Shown piece by piece: positions 12,201 to 22,603 of a stretch of DNA of 64,000 bases. Positions within the stretch are counted from its first letter, which is position 1, and each line of letters begins with the position of its first letter. The stretch is from Zygnema cylindricum (Eukaryota; Streptophyta; Zygnematophyceae; Zygnematales; Zygnemataceae). The translations under genes were made by a program, and so were the position numbers. Where the stretch lies: positions 62,001 to 126,000 of the forward strand of contig JBBHKE010000318.1 in assembly GCA_037447655.1 (NCBI GenBank), written 5' to 3'. The notes beneath the pieces were generated by a model. The model saw only the letters and a program-made list of their open reading frames with translations. It ran no database searches and was not told the DNA's origin.

Positions 12201-15200
12201 GAAGAGAGAGGGAACGAGGGAGAAGAAGTGAGGGAGAGAGGAAGTAATGGAGAGAGACAGAGAGTGAAGTTGATAGAGGGTTTGACGGAAAGGGGGAACA
12301 GGAGCGGGAGGGAGAAGGGAAGAGAGAGGAGAGTGGAAAGGGAAACATGGTCCAAGGTGTGTATACTGAAAGTCAACAAGTAAAAGCATGCATTCAAATG
12401 TGTCACAAAGATTTTCTATGATATTCTGCATATTATGTGTGAAACCGGGAGCTTTTCAACAGTAAAGTTCTCCACGCATGCAGTTTCCGAAATATAATCG
12501 GGTCACGTTTATTTTGAGGTACACTTGTACCTTTTGTCGTCAAGCTCATAATAAATCAATCTTATTGAACGCTTTCAATTCGATCTGAAAACTAAATTCG
12601 AACAGAAATAATTTCTTTCTCGTGTTTTTTACATAGTTAAGAATGGCATTCTGGCTTTTTTGGTTGCAGGGAGGTGGACACATGGAACACAATGGAGACC
12701 CTCAGATATAGATGAAACAAATGACCCAAAAAAAAAAAAAAAGCAGCGCAAAATTTCAACCATGGGAAATTTACGCACAATATAGTAACATCATTTGAAG
12801 TGTTTACTTTTCAAACTAGAAAATGACGCAAAAATTTGTTGAAACCGCACAAATGTACGCTACACCGTGTACTGTTATTAGCGTCAATGGCACTATATCG
12901 GTGCCCCTAAATTTTACCTCTCAAACCTAAAATAGTTCAATATCACTAATTCTTTTTTTTTCAATTCTTTAAACGGTTCAAAACCAGCCACGTCATTCCG
13001 AACTGAATTGGAATTAATAACAGTAATATAAACCCTACGGTAATAATTCCTTGACGCTAATAACGATACACGGTGTACTTCAACCAGGTTGATGTGGCCT
13101 AATTTTTAGACATTCCGGCTCATTTTTTTCCGTATGATGAAGTGAGGTCGAAATAATTATTGAACAACTCAGAAAATAATAATTTAAAGTTCACTATTAT
13201 GAGTACTACGGTAAAGATCTCACCAGTCTTTACTGTTTTCCCAACAGTAAAAATCCCAACAGTAAATATTTCACCACTAAAGATCTCACCAGTCTTTATT
13301 GTTTCTCAACACTAGGGATCTTACCTCAAGCGATTCTGCAATAAGCTTCTGGTCCTTCTTGAAAACCTTTCCAAGCTCCTTTCTGTTTGGGCTAATCTTC
13401 AAGACCTGGAAAAAACAAACCTCCAGAAAAGGCCAAAATATTCACCGTTAAAGCAAAAGGTTAAACGTTTATTACAGTGATTTATTTCCTGGTCAGAAAG
13501 TACACTTTCCAATTTATTTACATTTCTGTAAAAGAGCAATGCAAGCTTCTGATCCAACATCACACGGATCCTTACCTACCGATGGAAGCATCTTTTCTGG
13601 TTTTAATGGTTTTTTTAGGTTTTAAGGGATTTTTTTAGGTTTTCAGTGCAAAGATTATGTTGAGAATTTACCTCTTCATCTCTGGGCTCTGGGAACTTCT
13701 CATGTGCCACAAGAAAATTGCTCTTGTCCTGATCTAACCGAACAAGAGGAGGAGAGAGAGGGAAAAAAAGAGTTTCAGATACTGTACAAGACAATGTATT
13801 CAACCAAATTTTCAACTTCACCATTAACAATTAATTTTGTTTCACAAAGATTAACATCTCAAGCTGCGAGTCACATGATAAAAATAATAAAAACAAACAA
13901 CAGCTGGAACTCCAAAATATACTCTCCACATGGAAATGTCTTGTTAAATATTTTGATGAGTTTGCAATCTATTTGATACACATCAAGGAAGAAGGAGTTC
14001 ATTTCTTTTGTGGGAATTTTGCTTTCTGGATTTATTTCTATATTTTGCATGCCTTAAGCATCTTTCTATCAGGTCCGATATCCTTAAAATTCTTCAATAT
14101 GTTTTTCCTCTATCGCTAGTCCATGTGTTGGTTCAAACATTGAAAAAGTAGCTGTTCAATTAGAGAATATGACAGGACAAGGTAAGAGAAGAGAATACAA
14201 TAGAATAACAATAGGACAGACAGATTAGAGAATATGAGGTTAAACCGAATGGGCCTCCAAATCGTAGGCTGATCTTCACAATCATTCCATCCATATGAAC
14301 AGTAAATTCCTTTCTATACTTAATTATATTTCTCCCTACTTTGTTAGTTAGTCCCTGTGTTGGTTGACCATTGGAAATGTAAGTTTTCAAGAGATTAAAG
14401 AATCATAGGCTGATCGATCTGCAAGACCTACATACTCAATCCATCCATATGAAACTTATATTTGCTTATATCTTTTGTTGTATTTCTTCCTACTCCGTGT
14501 TAGTCCACGTGTTGGTTCGGACATTGAAAAAGTAGGTGTTTAGATTAGGGAATACGACAGGACAGAATAGGACAGAAGAATAGAATAGAATAGAATATAA
14601 TACAATAGAATATAATACAATAGAATAGAATAGAATAGAATAGAATAGAATAGGACAGACAGGTTAGAGAATATCAGGTTATACCGAATGGGCCTTCAAA
14701 TCGAAGGCTGATCGATCTGCAAGACCTACACACTCGATCCATCCATATGAACATTCAATTTCGGCATCCCAACAGTCGGCGGCATAATGTGCCATTTCAT
14801 GTTGTAAGTGTTGTCGAAATCGTAGCCTTTCAGGATTGATACCCAGTTTAGTGAGGAACAAATATGTTCGCCCAATAAAATATCCCAAAGTCTCGTTATT
14901 CACAATGCCCTGCAGCACATGGAAAAACACAAAAACATGAAGGGCACGGATGGAAAACCATTGGGAGATTATTTGAAAAAAATGCATGTTTCTGCCCACA
15001 TTAGCATCTGCAATAACATTGCCAAATAGACGAAACTCAACAATGTTTGGGAACAGCCTCTCGTACCGTCATTCCTGCAAAAAAAGGAACCAACATTTTT
15101 CAAAAAAGGGACCAATACTTTCAGAAAAGGTTAAAGAGAGAGTCACAAACACTCGGACTACAAGGTCAGAAAAGTCCCGCACCTCTTCTACAGCTGATCC

Positions 15201-18200
15201 AAGCCTGAGCTTTACCGCCTTTTTGGGCCCCAATTGTTCGGCACGTGGATAAAACAAAAACTCCAAATCAGCCACATTTTTGAATTTTGGGTGACTTTTA
15301 TCATCTGGGTTCACAAAATGTTCTATCTCGGCTAATGTGAACTCCCGGACTCTCAGCAAACCTGCACGAGGAGCAATCTGGGAGAAAAAAGAAAAAAAAA
15401 AGTAAATACATCAGTGACACGCATCAGTAACAGTCACATAAGTTGAGGAAAAGGAGAAGAAAAAGTATCTACAGAAGAAAGCAATTGTGTTGAATAGAGT
15501 TTGGAAACAAAACCCTTCTTGCAAAAACTACCCTGACGAGCATGAAAATTTAAGCAAGAACCGTTAGACAGCAAAGGACTTGTGGAATAGACATGGTTTT
15601 AGTTGACTTTGAATCATAAAATTCTCAAACTTCGTTTCTCCACCAACCACACAGTTGCAACTTACCTCGTTTCTAAACGCCTGTCCAATCTGAGCTGCTG
15701 CAAAAGGGAGTTTGCCTCCATTGTAATATAGAAGTTGACGAAAATTGACAAAAATACCCTGAGCTGTTTCTGGTCGCAAATACCTGTTCCCGGAAAAAGT
15801 GAACAAGACATTCTTTTTACATTCATCAAACTAAAACCAGCCGCACCACGCAAAACCTCCGGTTATATGTTTTAGTTCCAGAAGAACTAGTATAGAGTAC
15901 AACTATCAACATTAAACTGAAACACGGAAGACGGAAGACGAAGACATGGAAGTTGCCTGAAAATATCATTTTCTGCATCTTAATGTCCCTTGACAGAGGG
16001 TGCCATAAACATCTTTGTGTTCCAAAATTGTTAACTCACTTTTCACATTTTCGACAAGCTAATTTTTTACTTCGCTATTTACTTCCATAAAGTGTGCTCC
16101 TTACCTTTCCATAAAAATAGTGTAGGGCCAAGACATTTAAACCCAAAATAATTAAACAGTAGAACAGATGGGAACAAGAAACAATAACCAAAAACCGAAA
16201 ACAAGAAGCATTTGAACGCTAGTACAGTACACCATGAATCGCTATTAGAGTAAAAAAGTTTTAAGTTTAATTCAGTTCTAAATGACACGATTGATTTTGA
16301 ACGGTTGATAGAATTAGTGTTACAAAAAAAAACAATTAGTGTTATAGTCATAAGTCTGTTTTCAGTGCGCAAAACAAACCGGCACCGAATGAGTATTATT
16401 AACGCTAATAGCAAGTCACACTGTAGTCCACATATGAATCCGTTTCAAGTACCACCGTGTATTCCCGCCAGCAATTTCAATCCATCCCAACTAATTATAG
16501 TGGAGGATGTAGATGAGCTCTCACCCCTGAAGAAGACCCGAGGGACCAATCATAGTCGAAAACATGAGATTGAAGGGGTACGGATCAGAAAGCTCGTTCT
16601 TTGTGTCTGGTGCTTTGATGCCAAAATCTTTGATTTTCGCACCGAGCTCCTCAGCACTAAGTTCATCAACTGTGGCTAAAATATGCTTCAGTTCCTCTCT
16701 CTTGGAAGCCAGCATCAGAAGATCCTTCTCCAAAACCTCATTGATGTGGTCTTTCAAAAGATGATCCGCCCTGTAATGACAGAAGGAAGTAAGAAAGGAG
16801 AAAGAAGGAGAAGACAGAGAGAGGTTCAACAGTGCACAGAAGGAGGAAGAGAGAAGAAGGAAAGGAGGGAGAGCGTGAGAAGAGTGAGGAAAAGGAGAGA
16901 GAACAGCAGAGATTTTGCATACAGGTTGAATAGGATGTGCCAATTTAAAGAGGTAGAAACAAGGAGAAACTGAAAAATAGTCAAATGTGGAATTGATGTA
17001 AAATGCAGGAACAATACGGACATGCAGGATTTCTGAACCAAACTTCAGATTTCCATCCAGGCAATTTGAAAGAACAATTTCATCGGAAAGGTTGGGAACC
17101 CAGGAAATAAAAATTTAAAAAGCAATCTGGGCTTGGGCGGAATATACTTCTACAGGTGACAGAAGAACCATAACTTGAAAAAGGAGCCTCTGCCAGAAAA
17201 GCATAGAAATGCAATCACTCAGCTTTGAAACTGTATGGCATTTCAAATAACAAAGTGAGAGGCGAAGTTCACTGCCATCGCTATTATAGTTAAACACTAT
17301 AATTCTCATGGCAAAATAAAATTTAGTGTGGTTAAATTTAAAAAAGTGTTAACAATAAAATTCACTAACTCTAATAGCCATGGGCGATGTACCTAAAACA
17401 ATTGCCCACTTTCTCGTCCTTCACCATCAGATCGGTAAATTTCTCCACATGGCCAGAAGCTCTAAGAACTGCCTCAGGAGTCACACATGGACAATCGATC
17501 TCCAGCATATTCTCCTCCAAGACATAATGCTGGAAAGAAACAAGAAAAACCAAAAAGCATATAAGTAGTAGAAGAACTAATTCGCTAACAAAATGAGACT
17601 AAAAACTGCCTGAGTCACACATGGACAATCAATCTCCAACATATTGTCCTCCAAGACATAATGCTGAAAAGAAAAAACATAAACCAAAAAACATAGGAGG
17701 AGGAATAAAAGAACATAGCCACTAACGAAATGAGACTACAACCTCCTCCAGAACATAATGCTGGAAAAAGAACATATAAAAATACATAAAAACATGTAAA
17801 GAGTAGAGAAAAAATACTAAAACCTCCTTTAGGACAAAATGCCGGAAAAATAATGTATTTGTGGTAACTTTGACTAAAGAAAACGGAAAGTAGAAGTTTG
17901 AGGGAGACTCAGATGAATAAAGAAGATATAGGAACAGATAAAAGAAGTACAGCACTGCCCATCATTATGACTATTAATAACACAAATTCAGTCAAGATTT
18001 TTTTTGGCCGAAATGATAAATAGTGTAGATAACACTAAAAATGCGAGTGGACTACAATTCACCACATCTCCTGAGACTAAATTGGTTTATACAATCAAGT
18101 TCTGGATCTATACTAGTATTTCCTTTCACACTAATAGCGATGAGTGCAGTCAACTGTAAAATAGGAGGGATTAAGTTTCTCACGGGAAAAAGAAAGGAGG

Positions 18201-20695
18201 GGGTCTCTGATCTAAGAAGTCAGGTGATTAACATTTCAGCAATTATTTTGCAAATCCCATACATATTTTTCTACACATTTTTCTACCATTCCTATACATG
18301 TACACCACAGAAAAAAAGCCTCCATGGATGGCAATAGTCCAAATATGTTACAATTTAACTTTTCCTCCCGCAGGAACTAAGGTTCAAACGACCTTAAACT
18401 TGCAAGCAAACCAAAAAACAAAAACACATGAAATCGCATACTTTCAAAAAATTCTTGATGGTTAGTGTGTCAGTGGTATTTGTGTGGTTATTGGGCTATT
18501 TCAGTTATAGAATTTTGATGTTGATCCAAAGCATTAAAATGGATTTCTGTAAATGGAATAGAATGAAGATAGGTAGAAAAGGAGAGAGGGAGGGACTGAA
18601 AGAGGGCGGGGAGGGGAGAAGGAGAGAGAAAGAGGACCTGAAAGAATGGGGGAGATGGAAATACTGAAGTTAGTCATATACACCTGAATAAGTGTGAATC
18701 AAGAGTGACTATTCCATGCAAGTGTGTGGACATCAAAAGTTCACATGGGAGTATTTTTATCCATGAATTGATATAAGCCATAGTGGGGGGGGTGATGGAA
18801 GAGAGCAGGAGAAGCGAGGAGCGAAAGAGGAGAGATGAGAGGGGAGAAGAGGTGAGGGAAGAGAGGAGGAAGTGAGAGGGGGGAGAGAGGAGAGATAGGA
18901 GAAGGGAGAAGAGGTGAGAAAGAGAGAAGGAAGAGTGGGGGAATAGATGGAGTAGAGATGGGAAGCGGGAAGGGGTGAGAGACGAGAGGAAGAGAGAGAG
19001 GAGAGAGAGGAGAGACGGGAGAGGGGAAGAGGTGAGGAAAGAGAAAAGGAAGAGGGGAAAGAGAGTGAAGAGATGGGAGAGGGGAGAAGAAGGTGAGGAA
19101 AGAGAGAGGGGGAAGGGACCATCAAGTCCAATTTCAGTCGGTGGTACAGTAGCTGTTTCACACTCATTTCTAACAGTCCTAATGTGCAAAAGAGTTTGGA
19201 AACCCTAAATGTGGTTACCCCAGAAAGTTACACGTGTTTAACTGAAGATTGCGCATATACAGAGTAACCATATACAATGTTCCGTATTTTTTTGCACATC
19301 AAAAATATGTTTTAAATCGAGCAAGGAGCAACTTTCGCTTTATCTTCACTCACAATGGAACTTAAGGACACATTAAAGCACCTGATGCAAAGTTGCTTTC
19401 ACACAAGGACGGGGAAACAGCCCCGAAAAAGACTCGTGGTGTACTGTCCAAGATGACTTTGTACAGGGTGATCCACCCGGTTGTTTAGTATTAGACTCCT
19501 ATAAGGGTTATTCCATTGACATGTCGGACTCAAGTTTTATAGCATATTTAATATTTTACTGTACTTAAAATGTGCGAAATTACATTCTAATAATTATTGA
19601 ACAACAATGTTGGTACAAAATTAGCGGTACATTGGGAATATTTTTTGGACAAAAAATCCCAGTGACGTTGCATAACTAAAAGTAGTGTGGACGAGCGAAT
19701 TAGCATTCTTGAAATTGATACATTGAAATAAGTACATTATTGAAATTATAACATCATTGAAATTACACCATAAAGCGTTAATAAACTAATTATTTTTTTC
19801 TTACAGCTAATTTTTTCAGCGAAGCCACGTCATTCATAACCGAATTAGAATTAATAACACTATTATAATTACATTAATATAAACCCCACGCTAACATCGG
19901 GCCACTATACTCTTTGGAACAAAAAGGGGCAAATTCAAGCTTCTTTTATTTTCTTTCCTTTTCTTCTCCTTTGACGGATGACATGTTTGCGTGTGACATC
20001 ATGTGACGTCAATCGAGGTGTCACATTGTTTATTTTTAGGGGGAGAGGGAGGGAGAGGAAACAAGAAAGGACAGGGAAAGTGGGAAACGAGGAAATGAGG
20101 GTGAAGAGGGAGAACGAGAGGGAGAGGGTAGGGGGGACGGAAGGATGAGAGATATGGAATAGGAGAGAAACAGAAATGAAAGAGGGATGTGAAGGTAGTA
20201 GACGTGAGAGAGAGAGAGAGAAAGAGAGAGGGAGCACAGTTTTTTTCCTATCTGAAGAATCGAAAAGAAAACTAAAACAAACTCGAGTCAACGCAAGTCA
20301 ACTCAATTCAAACTCACCTGTCTCCAAAACGCTAATGTATTCGACTTGACAGCACATCCCGGAGGGCCGTAGTCGTAAAGTCCGGCGACTCCTCCATATA
20401 TTTCGAACGATGGGATAAAAAATAATCTTTGTAAAAGGGCGTTATTTACCGCCTGTCTAAAAGCTTCCCTGTTCACTGATGACCCCTTGCTTCCAGCTGC
20501 TTTTGCCGCAAACATTTTCGTGGAAGCTTCCAAATCAATTTTCAGATTTTTAAGCTTTTCAATGGCTTCGTCGATTAGGGTTTTGTCAGCTTTCTTCGCT
20601 TTTAATGCTCGGACTGTGTCTCCCTGCGTAGTCACCTCTTCCTGTTTGGCTAAAACTTCTGCTTGCAAGAGAGAGATTTCTTCTTCGGAAGCCAT
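9261..20695 (-). CDS. Glycyl-tRNA synthetase, 11 exons, 686 aa
   Basis: Class II synthetase that charges tRNA-Gly with glycine. Exons in transcription order: 20318-20695, 17393-17529, 16525-16770, 15666-15783, 15183-15377, 14685-14909, 13672-13728, 13325-13405, 11772-11915, 10068-10397, 9261-9410. They total 2061 nt, all junctions are GT-AG and in phase. Residues 1-60 form a WHEP helix-turn-helix tail. The core follows: [19 protein letters not shown] (motif 1 region), [13 protein letters not shown] and [17 protein letters not shown] (motif 2), [16 protein letters not shown] (motif 3, about 532-548). Residues 555-686 are the anticodon-binding domain, with [13 protein letters not shown] and a final [16 protein letters not shown] stretch typical of plant enzymes. 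No N-terminal targeting extension is seen before MASEEEIS, so a cytosolic form is likely. No broken motif was found. Introns 2, 6 and 8 hold unusual repeats, listed separately. Confidence 0.95.
9420..9580 (-). repeat. Polypyrimidine tract (minus strand) before synthetase exon 11
   Basis: On the plus strand this is almost pure purine, with runs such as GGAAAAGAAGGAAAAGAAGG. On the gene's sense strand it is C/T only and ends about 10 nt before the acceptor of the last exon at 9410/9411, so it forms an oversized polypyrimidine tract. The open frames across it are low-complexity artefacts. Confidence 0.85.
11585..11765 (-). repeat. C/T-rich tract (sense strand) just after synthetase exon 9
   Basis: The purine-rich plus strand contains two related halves, each ending GAGGGACAAC (near 11631 and 11761), so the tract grew partly by duplication of about 130 bp. 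It lies directly downstream of the exon 9 donor in the sense direction. Confidence 0.75.
12180..12342 (-). repeat. C/T-rich tract (sense strand) in synthetase intron 8
   Basis: Near-continuous GA-rich plus strand of about 160 bp, about 265 bp upstream of the exon 9 acceptor in the sense direction. No coding signal. Confidence 0.8.
12863..13075. mobile_element. CACCG-type MITE, 213 bp, in synthetase intron 8
   Basis: Left end CACCGTGTACTGTTATTAGCGTC, right end GACGCTAATAACGATACACGGTG, each flanked by TA (12861-12862, 13076-13077). The interior shares sequence with copies near 19770-19910 and 59127-59345 (the segment around GCCACGTCATTC/GAATTAATAACA). Confidence 0.8.
14100..14660. repeat. Decayed tandem copies of the 3' end of synthetase exon 6
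   Basis: The exon 6 donor-proximal part (about 14677-14765) is repeated twice inside intron 6: at 14236-14310 (with CCGAATGGGCC and ATCCATCCATATGAAC) and at 14395-14450 (with AGGCTGATCGATCTGCAAGACCTAC). The intervening unit around GTCCATGTGTTGGTTC...GAAAAAGTAG also recurs at 14120, 14355 and 14503. This is a tandem duplication array that includes the exon end and its splice donor. Confidence 0.75.
14573..14655. repeat. (GAATA)n microsatellite
   Basis: Pentanucleotide repeats of GAATA, with some ACAATA/ATAATA variants, in synthetase intron 6 beside the exon 6 donor. Confidence 0.9.
16230..16423. mobile_element. CACCG-type MITE, 194 bp, in synthetase intron 3
   Basis: Left end CACCATGAATCGCTATTAGAG, right end with CGCTAATAGCAAGTCACACTG, each flanked by TA (16228-16229, 16424-16425). 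The right terminus has CTG where other copies have GTG. Confidence 0.7.
16784..16915 (-). repeat. Polypyrimidine tract (sense strand) before synthetase exon 3
   Basis: GA-rich plus strand beginning about 13 nt from the exon 3 acceptor at 16770/16771. On the sense strand it is a long C/T tract leading into the acceptor. Confidence 0.8.
17590..17850. repeat. Decayed tandem copies of the 5' end of synthetase exon 2
   Basis: The first 60 bp of exon 2 with its acceptor (17470-17540) recur upstream in intron 1. The longest copy, at about 17608-17672, keeps GAGTCACACATGGACAATC and CCAAGACATAATGCTG. Shorter copies of the acceptor-proximal part lie at 17741-17766 and 17821-17850. Each keeps an AG-acceptor-like junction, so they could act as decoy acceptors, but only the copy at 17529 joins in phase to a full exon. 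Confidence 0.8.
18786..19115 (-). repeat. Long C/T-rich tract (sense strand) in synthetase intron 1
   Basis: About 330 bp of GA-rich plus strand built from variants of AGAGGAGAGATGGGAGAGGGGAGAAGAGGTGAG. A shorter related tract is at 18568-18660. The long frames reading through them on both strands are compositional artefacts. Confidence 0.85.
20036..20236 (-). repeat. C/T-rich tract (sense strand) at the 5' side of synthetase intron 1
   Basis: GA-rich plus strand of about 200 bp, ending in (GA)n, about 80 bp inside the intron from the exon 1 donor at 20317/20318. Confidence 0.8.
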
Positions 20696-20702
20696 GGAGG
20701 AA

Positions 20703-20711
20703 AAACCCTAG
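20703..20711 (-). promoter_or_regulatory. telo-box (AAACCCTAG) in synthetase 5' leader
   Basis: AAACCCTA lies 8 nt before the start codon of the synthetase gene. Telo-boxes of this sequence are known near the transcription start of plant genes for the translation apparatus. The function here is inferred from sequence and gene class only. Confidence 0.45.
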
Positions 20712-21052
20712 AAAAAGTCGAAGTTCCAAGTTTTTTTTTTGTTTTTTTTTTTTTTTTTTTTACCGGTTGAGTGAAGAAAAAAGGAGGAAAGCTACAGTAA
20801 CGAGGAAGTCACGACTGATTTATTGACTTTCAGGTGACTATGTGAGTAAAGAATTAGAAAACAATTTAGAAAAGGAAAAAAAGGTAACCCTATTTGGTTA
20901 TATTTTATTATTTATTTTTCTAAGGCTGAAAGTTTTTTAGACGTAAAATGTCCGCCACGAGGTTAAGGGTTCAACGTTTGGAATGTGGCTGGAGTGCAAG
21001 GTTTAAGGGCATGGTCCTAAAATCTAAATGACAGTCATAGGATAATGAATAA

Positions 21053-21762
21053 GGGCGTGTCCCCATGTGTTCAAGTAAGGGTTTTTTTCCGTCGTTTACA
21101 CAGAAAATGGGACTTCCTACTTGAAAATATTACGCCGTACGAAAAATGGGCAAAAACTCAAATACATTTTGCGTCATCTTGGAACTTGAAATGTACGGCG
21201 ATTTGGCAGTATTATCATCGCGACCCACTTCCAGCTCATCTTCACACTTGCACTGAAATCAAATCGCGATCTGCTTTTAATCAAAATACTACAGTACCCT
21301 ATTGACGAATAGAAAGCCTGAGTTGCAGGCGTCAAAAGTTTTCATTTGTTTTTTTGCAGTTGGGAGTATACACGAAAAAAAAATTGTTTGTCCGTTTGCT
21401 TATGTTGTCCACTTGTGGGCGTCTACAAATGTCATTTTGTAGACCTAGGCGATTATTATGTCGTTCACGTGTGGGCGTCAACAAATGACAGTTGCGTCGA
21501 CAATTGTCCCAGTATGTCAGGAGCTCTTTGGGGCGTACAAATGTCCGCAGTTTGTTCCGAGATCGCTGGCGTCTACAATGTCAGCAGTTTGTTGGCGTCT
21601 ACAGGTGTCGCAAGTATTGGCAACGTGTACAACTGCCACATATTCAAAATAATGAACGCGCAAGTAACGATTGACATAGGCACACTTTGAAAAGTACACC
21701 GTAAAATCAGCGCTAAATTCTAAAATAACGTTTCAAAATATCGGTTACATGGGGACACGCCC
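21053..21762. mobile_element. Harbinger-like MITE, copy H2, 710 bp
   Basis: Ends GGGCGTGTCCCCATGTG and, inverted, ACATGGGGACACGCCC, with TAA on both sides (21050-21052 and 21763-21765). The interior matches the element at 5028-5815 in reverse orientation. No transposase is encoded. Confidence 0.8.
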
Positions 21763-21765
21763 TAA

Positions 21766-22027
21766 GGGTGAACCTCCATCAGGCGAAAAGTGGGGTTCAT
21801 TACTGGAAAAAGTGCATTTTCGTACTGATCCAGCTCATTTTCGTACAGGGCCGTACTGTTTGTTTTTTTTATATAAAACATGATTACTGGAGATTCGTCA
21901 AGATTCTCCAAACTTTTGGTCGACAACGTCGACCGTCCGATTATGAGTTTTCGATGCAAAAGGTCACTTCGTCCAGTGATTCGCTACAGTAGTGTCCTCA
22001 GGGAGGACACTAGCCAATCACTGGACG
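21766..22027 (+). mobile_element. GGGTGAACC-type MITE end with subterminal hairpin
   Basis: Starts GGGTGAACCTCCATCAGG directly after the TAA that ends copy H2. The same end occurs inverted at 50236 (followed by TTA). The two copies share about 200 bp, including AAAAGTGGGGTT and an AACATG...TACTGGA stretch, then each has a hairpin. The far end of the element was not found. Confidence 0.55.
21970..22027. other. Hairpin-forming palindrome
   Basis: Arms CGTCCAGTGATTCGCTA...GTGTCCTC (21970-21999) and its reverse complement (22003-22027), with a 3-nt loop, one mismatch and a 5-nt bulge. The stem is about 25 bp. Confidence 0.85.
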
Positions 22028-22569
22028 TGTAAAACGTTTCCGCGTGGAAAGGTCACGTACGAACCGCGCGCCATCGGACATTTGCCACGCGCCTTCAGAC
22101 AGACGGGAATCAAATCCAATGAAAACCACCAAAAAAAAAAATTGTTGAAGAATGTGCCGTGACGCCTCCTCCAAGATCCGCTGACATCCGGAATTTGCGG
22201 CGCCACGGCGAAACACGAACGACAAAACAACTTCAAAAAATACAAAACACGTACGTACAAACTGTACATTCACGTAATTTAATTTCCGGCTGGATGTACG
22301 GATACAAGGCTTTTGGAATCTTTCACTGCTCGCCGTCAGAATATGAACCCCACGTGCATCCAATCGAAAGAAAGCACGTACGCGATAGATTCCATTGCTG
22401 ACACGACCTGATGGAGAAGTGAACGAAGTATTACTGCCAGTAAACGTTTCCGTACGATTACAGTCGGCGCCTGATGGAGAAGCGGTGTAATTGCACTGAA
22501 GAAATTTGCCCGAATGTTTGTGGGCAAACGGTACGTTAATTTACCCAGAAAATGTACGAGCTGTACGAA

Positions 22570-22603
22570 TTAGTATTACCCTCAAAACAAGGGTAAATAC
22601 TAA
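22570..22603. other. Short palindrome
   Basis: TTAGTATTACCCT (22570-22582) faces AGGGTAAATACTAA (22590-22603) across a 7-nt loop. It may be two abutting element ends or a remnant; nothing nearby suggests a terminator role. Confidence 0.6.

Noticed and set aside
18674-19208. Open frames of 77-171 codons in the GA-rich tract of synthetase intron 1
   Set aside because: Low-complexity composition on both strands, no domain, inside an intron of a complete gene.
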